From: Hippopus hippopus
Lineage: Eukaryota > Mollusca > Bivalvia > Cardiida > Cardiidae
Reading direction: 5' to 3'
Length of the DNA stretch: 64,000 nt
Assembly (NCBI GenBank): GCA_946811185.2
Contig: OX328107.1
Span: 23,395,587 to 23,459,586 of the forward strand
Both the position numbers and the translations under genes were made by a program. A model generated the notes under the pieces. That model was not told the origin of the DNA, made no database searches, and saw only the letters and a program-made list of their open reading frames with translations. Shown here in pieces: positions 24,909 to 33,900 of this stretch. Within the stretch, counting starts at the first letter, position 1. Every line of letters starts with the position of its first letter.

Positions 24909-27900
24909 GCAGGAGTTGACTATCACACAATGAAGGTCGGTCAGTCGATTAGTTGGTGTATATACATATAAGTAGGATGCGAAGTCTTGACGAGGGATAT
25001 GTTCACTTATTAAATACGTATAAATTTTTCGGTTCAGATACGTGCGTATCCAGGCACGACGGAAAATGAATTTGTATCTACAGAATGTCAAATATGGTTC
25101 CAAATATGGTATGGTGACGTAAACCGTGCGCGGCTTGGTTTCCGACCTGATTGGTTAAAATGTTACGGTACAATATTCATCTGCCATTCATAAAAAGGAG
25201 TCATTACCCACTAAACTAGTATTTCTTTCAGTATCTTACAGTTTCCAAATAACATGGTCGATAATTGCAATATTTTGGTATTAACATTTGCAGGTATAGA
25301 GGTAAAAGGAATATTACAATATAAGCCTTGCTCTGACAAAAGGGGGTTTCATGTCATGATGCATTATACCAAGCAAGTCATCACATAAGTATGGATTCAT
25401 AAAATCCATTTAGTTTAATGATTGACTTTAACTGAATCTAGAAAAAGAGTGGTAATTGGACATGCATAAAATTGACAAATAGCAAAAAGTTTCGACCCAA
25501 GTCAGCCAGCGCGGACTGCACAGGTTGACTTAAGTCATATTTTTTTCCAGATGCATTAAGCCCTCTTTTCATGGAGCATGGTTCATATAATATTTTGTAG
25601 TGACGTTCATTTTGCTTGCGCTAAGGCCTGCTTCTTACTGCGGCGGAAAATTTAGACATCTCGCTCGACCTTCGGTCTCGCGGGATATCAAATTTACCAC
25701 ACAGCACGAAGCAAACACAAGCACCACGAAAATTACTACATCACAATATAACGTACATACATGTACCCTGACGTGACTTAGGTTCTGCGATTTTAGTACA
25801 AACATTCACACCATTAAGTCAACCCAATCCAAATTTGTTTTGATGTCTAAAGGTCAAAGGTCATTATCACAGTCACCTGCAGCATACCAAAACATGTTCG
25901 TACAGTAAGTCGACACTAGTTTGACCTAAATTACCCTAACTCGATACAGATGATCACGATCAACTGTTGGAAATCCATATCGGTCTTGAGGTCAATAGGT
26001 CAAGGGTCTCATTTAGGCCAACCACCAATTTCAGACTTTTCCGTGTTAAGAGCGTTTGCAGACGACAAATTAAATATGGTCTTTATAATGCGATGTGTCT
26101 TTGATAGGAAAGATAACATTGCGTGAATAAGAGTAAATGTGGGTAATTCTACATTCCTTAGTCAGTCAGTACTTTGATAAACACTTGACTTACTACGGGG
26201 TCGTATTCACTGAATATTTTCAATTCCCCTGTTCCAAGACAAACCAACTTATTGACCGAGACAGAACATCTTAGACAATCAAATGGCAAAACTTGGAAAT
26301 TAGAATTTAAAGACCACGGCTCCAGACGCATTTAAACTACATAAAGATATGCTGCTTTTTTTTCCAGGCCATTAAATCGAACGAGAGAACGGTGATGAAG
26401 AACCGCTCTGGTCTTTGTTCGTTGACCATACAAGAAGTAATTATGACGGACAGGGGAAAGTATACCTGTCGGGCAACCAGTGAGGCTGGCGAGACAGAGA
26501 CCAGCGCTGATGTAACGATCAAATGTAAGATTTAGTTTCATTTCATGCTTTCCGGTAGTTTAACGAGAAATAACGGTGAAATATTTTTCGATATTTCATG
26601 GTTACGGTCAGTGAAAAATACCGGTTTCATTTTCCAACTCTTCAATCGAAGGTGGAAACAGTTGTTCCCGCGCATTAGTTACCTGGGTAAAATGCGCGTG
26701 TCACTCATCCAGATGGAAATATGACGTGACTTACCGTACATTTCTCGCGGTTTACGTAATATTGTAATGCGTTTTTATGCGCAGGGGTGCGCCACGGGGA
26801 ATAACCGAAAAGAACTGTACTGGATTTTGATGTAATTCCCCCCCGCCCAAAAAAAAAGGGGGGGGATTAGAAGCATGAAATAAATAGAATATTTGTTTTT
26901 TTCGGGGAAAGACCGAAATTTATTTTATCTCATGAACATCATCGGTAATATTTTCACTCGTGGCTGCGCCACTCATGAAAATATTACCGATAATGTTCGC
27001 TGGATGAAACAAATTTCGATCTTTCACCGAAAAAAAAAACCAATTTCCTCTATTTCTTTGTTTAAACACAAAATTTTGCTTTCACTGTCAGCGACAACGC
27101 GGGAAAAATACTTCACCATATATTTCCAAGTTTACTTTTTTTAAAATTAATTGTCGATTTGAAATGAAGGTTTTTTTTTTTTTATGAAACTTAGATGGTA
27201 AAAAGAAAATCACAGACACATACGTAATATATAAATGACTTCCTATATACGTATAATAGTGTAGCACTATGCCTACTTTAACTGCTGGTCAACAATTTTT
27301 ACTCTGATTTATACATGTACAAACCAGAGATTAATTAAAACTTTAAAAAAGAGGTATACTTTGACTGGAAAACATCTATTTCTCTTAATCGTATTTCGTT
27401 GAAAGTAGATTAATATATTTTCATTGTTTTGAATGACCAGCCAAGACTAAGATAATGAAGGCTCCCCCGATGGATTTACCTCTGTTTATACGTCATCCAC
27501 AAGGTCTCGCGCTCATGGACGGGGATCCAGCAGCCATAGAGTGCACCATTCAAGGTAAGGCAGAAGCTCACGCCACCGATAAGACAGTCAGAAATCAACT
27601 ATCAACTTCTGCATTACACTGACAACAAGGGTTGTTGTTATGTTGTATTTAACTTTATTACTGCCAATCGTGACTTAGTTCTTTTTTTCGGACGGTGTAG
27701 CTCAAAATCAGACTGCACTGAACGTGCAGTCTGATTTTGGATCTACACCATCTGTACCACATTTTACATTTAGTCCAAATCTTTCTTTATTACAGCTGAA
27801 ATCTACGTGTATGGAATAGAATTCGTCAATACAATTTGTTGACCGTAAAGCGCCCAATAAATCCAGTTAAAGGATGTTCACAAAACAAAGAAATGCTGAA

Positions 27901-30900
27901 TGAATAAAAGCGTCTGGAATAGTCCGCCTACAAGGTCCTGTCGATACGAATCATGTCACAGTGTAACGGAAATAATAGGCCTCTTGTAGCATTGTTACCT
28001 ACTTATTGTTACATCTTTACCAGACGACTTATATTTAGACTTGTTCATATTCAAGGTATTTGCAGACGAAAGATGATCATACTTTGTCTTTGAAATGGGA
28101 GAAAATTTGTGGGAAAGGGAGAAAATGCTGGTTACCTAATTACCCCATTTCCCATAGTGTTTTCTACACTTTCTAAGACGAATTTCACCTTTTTAGCCAT
28201 TCCTAATTTAGCTTGCAACACGCGAAAAGGGGCATTTGGACATTTGCGTAAAGTGTCGTCTCGGATCAGCCTGCGCAGTCCGCGCAGGCTAATCCGAGAC
28301 GGAACTTTACAACTACATTAGATTTTGAGCGACAGTAGACTTGCGCAAAACAGAAAAAATACATAAAAACGGAAAATGTCTTTTCGGATTAGCCTGCGCG
28401 GAGTGCGCAGGCTGATCCGAGACGACACTTTACGCAAATGTCCGAATGCCCCTTTTCGCCTGTTGAAGGCCATTTGTAATCTGAAAATGAGAGGCGCTCT
28501 GGTAAAGGGGTTATAATGCGTCTCTGTGATACATTATACAAAGCTAGTCATCATTACAATCATGGACCCATAAAGTCCATTTTGTCGAACAACTTACTGA
28601 ATCATGATGTAGACTGGTCCTTTGACATGCAGAAGCTTGACCAATAGCAAAGCCGGACAACGGCTACAAGGCTGACATGGGTCGACACTTTTTGCAGATG
28701 CATTAAACCCCCTTTTCGCTGGGAATTGCTCAAACGCTTTCAATTTAGACGAATTGAAAAGTTTTTCGCCTTTTAATGAATGAAATGATTGTTACAGGAA
28801 ATCCTGAAGTCACGTGGTATAAAGGGAGTGAACTGATCCGGGATTCCGAGGACTTTAAGTACGAGCACAATGGAGACAGATATAGACTTGTTATAGCCGA
28901 GGTGTACCCTGAGGACAGTGGTACATATAAGGTAGAGGCCACCAACACTACTGGTACAGCGTCAAGTCACTTCACAGTGCACGTTGAAGGTAAGTTTCTG
29001 GTTAACTCTTAGGCTGCTAAGCGCGACTCACTGACCTTTAGCGGACAATGTAGATCAAGATCAGACTGGACAGAACGTGCATTCTGATCTTGGATCTACA
29101 ATGTCCGATAAGAAGATATCTTTCTTCCAAAAATACCTTTGAAATAGCAAAATTTGGCTCTTTACTATCCGCTTGAAAGTTTCATGTTAGTTATTTAGCA
29201 GGTTAAGGGTTAAAATCCACATACATCATTGGACTCAACAACCGAGTGTTGCCGACAGCGCAAGTGGCTAGACTATGTCGATTTGTACTAGTTCAAATCT
29301 TTAATTTGGACTATACCCAGCATTTTTCCTCTTTCTACAATGTTTTCAAAAGGCTGTTTTCTCAGATTCGTTAAAACTCAGGATCCTTGGGAGAAAGGTG
29401 GAGATACTATGCCTTACAAGTTTAACTCTTTACCACACAGTCCCGACTTTTAGCGACCCTGAGGAAGAAGCCTTTTAAAAACATTTTGAGAAAAGGAGAA
29501 AATGCTGTTAACCAGCATTTTCTCCTTTTCCCACAATGTTTTCTGCTTTATCAAGTAAAAATTGTTGGAAAAGGAGAAAATGCTGGTTACCGTCTGCAAT
29601 TGCTTTCAATTTGGACAAGTCCAAAATTTTGTCGTGTGGTAACAAGTTAAGGTAAGACATGTTGTTCAGTCTGATTTTGGGTCTACACTGTTCTATGTTT
29701 TATTATTGTAGTCTGGCCAAACGACAGTATGAGCCGCAGTGTCTAGGTCTTTTGTTATAATTAAACAACTTTAGTTAGAGATCTTAGGGTTAAACTTCGA
29801 TAATGAATTACATGAGTCATGCTTTGTGAAAAGGGGGCTTAATGCATCTGCGAAATGTATCGACCCAGGTCAACCTGCGCAATCCGCGCAGGCTGACCTG
29901 GGCCGAAACTTTTCGCTATTGGTCCATTTTTTTATGCCCAAGGACCAGTCTATCTCATGATTAAGTTGATTGTTAAAAAAAATGGATATAATGGATCCAT
30001 AATTATGTGATGGCATAATTGGTGCAATGCATCACGGAGATGGATTAAGCCCCCTTTTCACAGAGCATGGCTCAATTATATGAGTCATGCTACGTGAATA
30101 GGGGCTTTAATACATCTGCAAATTTTTTGCTTATTGTAAATCTGTATGTTCGACGACCAGTCTACCTCACGATTAAGTCTGTTGTTAGATAAAATGGATT
30201 TTACGCATACATGATTTTGTGATGTCTTACTTGGTATAATGCATCTATTGCCAGAGCGCGGCTGATTTGTTTGTTTGTTTGTTTGTTTTCAACCTAATGA
30301 AGTTCCAGAAGAAGATCCATCAGGTCCAGTTTTCGTCGAGTTTCCAAAGTCTCAGGCGGTAGAGGAAGGCTCCTCGGTGAAATTCGTCTGCGAATTAGAC
30401 AGTGCTGATACAGGTAATGGATTCAATCCTCTCACCCCTTTTTCCCCGTTCCCCTCCCTGCATAGCGTTTAGAACTCAGTTAAATCTTTTGACACAGCCG
30501 CTACGAGGGCAATAGACTTTCAAGTCGTATGGTAAGAAACTTTAAGAACATGAACGAATTTTGATAATAAATTCAGGACCATATACAGATATGTAATTCG
30601 CTATATATACACGTGTTTCTTAAATTATTCTTAACACAGGTATTTATAATGCTGTAACGTACATTGTGGCCTTAAGACACGTATTGTAATGGTAGGTATA
30701 TCGCCCACGTACACACTTTTTTATGCTTTACATTTTATTAGTTTTAATACACATATTTAATGGCAATCAATAGTTCTACACATACCAATTTTTTATCCTT
30801 TAAATTGTCATATATATACGTCATGTTTATGACGCATATATTAGCCTTTATACGGGTACTCGTACATGTATTAATGCTGTATACAGACCTACATACGGGT

Positions 30901-33900
30901 ATATTATGCAAGAATTATATTAGCCTACATACCTGTTTTTAAATGTTACCCAGAGGGCTACAAAAAAGTGTTTAATGATAAAGTGAGAAATCAAAAGTAT
31001 TTCTTCAAATTTCGAATTCCCATTGATTTATACGCGTTATTCAGAGAGCTAAAGAATTGATTGTAAACGCGGCTTCTGATCATGCAAGTGTAAGGAAAAC
31101 TATACTGCTAGAAAGCGAGATTATGGGAGATATTTGTGCTAATATACAGTAGTAGCATTGTTCCTGGTCTGACACCGCTGACATCAGAGTTGTAGCTCCC
31201 TGAAATCTAGTACTGTTATCATTCCATTAAAATGGCGATTTAGCTATTGATATTATACAAAAGACCTTTTTCGAAAATATTTACCATTTTTAAACAGCTA
31301 TTTTTTTTATAGTATAATGGTCTTCCCACAGATAGATATAAATGTATAGCTTGTGTTTGTTTTAGTACTGCTTTGCCATAGAGCTAGCTTTTGTAGCGAC
31401 GTAGTAGAGCGTTGGCCTTGGGACTGGGTGTCCTGGGTTCAATCCCCGCCTTGGGAGGTTATGTGTCAGAACTGTTACATTGGCGCCAATCGCAAAAAAG
31501 AACACTCATTTGAGAATTAGAGTAACAGTGCTTGAAGGATTCGTGGACGAATCCTCATATGGCACGGGAGTATGTATCATACTTATCTATCCCACAGATA
31601 GATATAAATGTATAGCTTGTGTTTTTATAAGGGACACTTATACTGCCTTGCCATAGAGCTAGTTTTGTAGCGACGTGGTAGAGCGTTCGCCATGGGACCT
31701 TTGGGTCCTGGGTTGAATCCTCGCATTGGGAGGTTATGTGTCAGAACTGTTACATTTTATCAGTTTATGTTGTATTGAAAACATATACATTTCAATAACA
31801 AACGTATTTTGCTCAATTTTGATATAAAAATCATTTCGAAAGGTTAATCTTTTGAACCACAATAAATTGAAAAATGAAAATTGGAAAATACATGTATGTC
31901 TCTGGTGATTTTGAATTTGATGGGATATCTATGGCCACTGACTGTATTTGTAAACTTGTACACGATTATTTTTTTGGCTAATATAGGCTCAGATACACTT
32001 TTTCTTTTTTTCATTTTTTTTCCCAAAGTCACGTGGATGATGGGTAACCGAGTGCTGGATGAATTGGGCCGATTCAAGCTTAAAAACGACGGTAACAGAA
32101 GTTATTTCGAAATTCCGGCTGCTATAGCAACCGATTCAGGAACCTATACGGTTGAAGCCAACAATCAAAAAGGTGAGTAAACATTACATTATCAACTCCT
32201 AACTAAATATTAAAATTTTAGACCAATTCATAATGAAAGTATCTGCAGACGATAAATATAAATGTGGCTACAATGATTGGATTTTTTCTATAAAAGGTTA
32301 GTAAAAATTGTGTGAAAAGTAGAAACTGCTGGTTTCCAACATTTTCTTATTTCCCACAATGTTTTCAATAGACTTCTCTCGCAGGGTCGTTTGAATAAGG
32401 GATCGTATGGTAAATGGTTAATCTTATCTTATGCACATTGTTTACAGGGTTTTCCATATTTTTTTTTTTCTTGTCTGATATTAGTGATAACAATGTCTCA
32501 GGGAACACAGAAAGATACAGTGGACTCAACTGTTTGGGGCGGGGTGGGGGGGGGGGGTGGAAAACGTTACGCCAACCATACCTAACCAAAACATATTACA
32601 GTAATCCTCCAGTACTTTCATGGCAAGGTTGTAAAAAGTATGGGTTTACTAAACAAACATAAAATATTGCCTGGCCTTAAACTTACCCCTTGGTGACACG
32701 GTGATAGTAAAATCTGAGGGAAGTCTTATTTTTTACCAGAGCTGATTTTGTCGGTAAAAAAAATGTTGTTCCCATCGGAAGAGTTTCAGTATTAATAGAA
32801 TCACGTTTTATGGACATGTGATTTTCAAATCTAACTTTTTAAACCTCACTTTTTTTTCGAACGCCAGAAAATAAAAAACAGACCATAATAAATCTCGAAC
32901 GCGATGAAATACTAATACCATTAAAAGAACTGATCGCGAACCAGAATATACTGCGATGTTTGATACTTCAACTATTAAAGTGAAAGAGCTATTCGGTGAA
33001 TTAGACCCTTTGATCTTCGATCACTCATACCTTTAACACTTAGGCTACCAACCACGACCCACTGACCGTTTGCGGACAGTGTAGATTAAGATCAGACTGC
33101 ACAGAACGTGTCCGATAAGAATATATTTTCCCTCCAAAATATAGTTTTGAAATAGCAAGATTTATATTTCTACTATCGACTTTTAAAGTTTCATGTTAGT
33201 TATTTAGAAGGATAAGGGTTAATGGGAACTCATGTGGAGTAATTGTGAGCAAATCATGACAAAATCAGAAATTGATTATTTTTTAGCACCTTCTCAATTT
33301 AGCACATAAATTTTAATGGTTTTCTTAAACTCAAGTTGTCACTCTTTTTCGTATTCTTCATTTGAAGATTAAATCGGAAATGGCCAATTAGTTCGTCTTC
33401 GAACCCCCTTTCTCTCGCGTAACGAAACGCTTATGTACGGAAGATGCCGAGAGCGATCTCATTGCATCTGTCATGTACGGAATGTCCCGAGGAAACTGGA
33501 TAATTAATGTCGGAATTTGCCGATTTGATTAATAGATAAATACCGCATGCACGAGCCGAAAGATCTATTCATGACCGTTTCCTGGTAACGACATCTTATT
33601 GAAGTACCGAGAGTGCCGGAAATTAAAACCTCTATAATAAAAAGGCAGAAAAGACATTGTACAAAACAGCAATGTCACGTGGCAAAACTTATGACTTCTC
33701 GCAGACGACTGTTTTGTTTTTTTTCTTTCTCGCAATAGGTGACTTTTGTCAAAATATTTTTGCATGTATTCATTTATTAAGCCTTAAAACAAATTTATTA
33801 TACATATAAGCCATTCTCTATGAAAAGGGTATTTAATGTATCTGCAAGGTCAATCTGCGCTGAGCTGGGTGGAAAATCTTTGCTTTTGTTAAATTTTCTG

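Noticed and set aside
24436..24930. 164-codon minus-strand open frame with Lys/Glu-rich start
   Set aside because: Antisense to the Ig 3 exon and the TTTC microsatellite; the KERKKERK tract is the microsatellite.
28109..28321. Open frames containing the motif MGKGENAGYQHFLL found at several places
   Set aside because: They are translations of the MITE-A hairpin, not a gene family.
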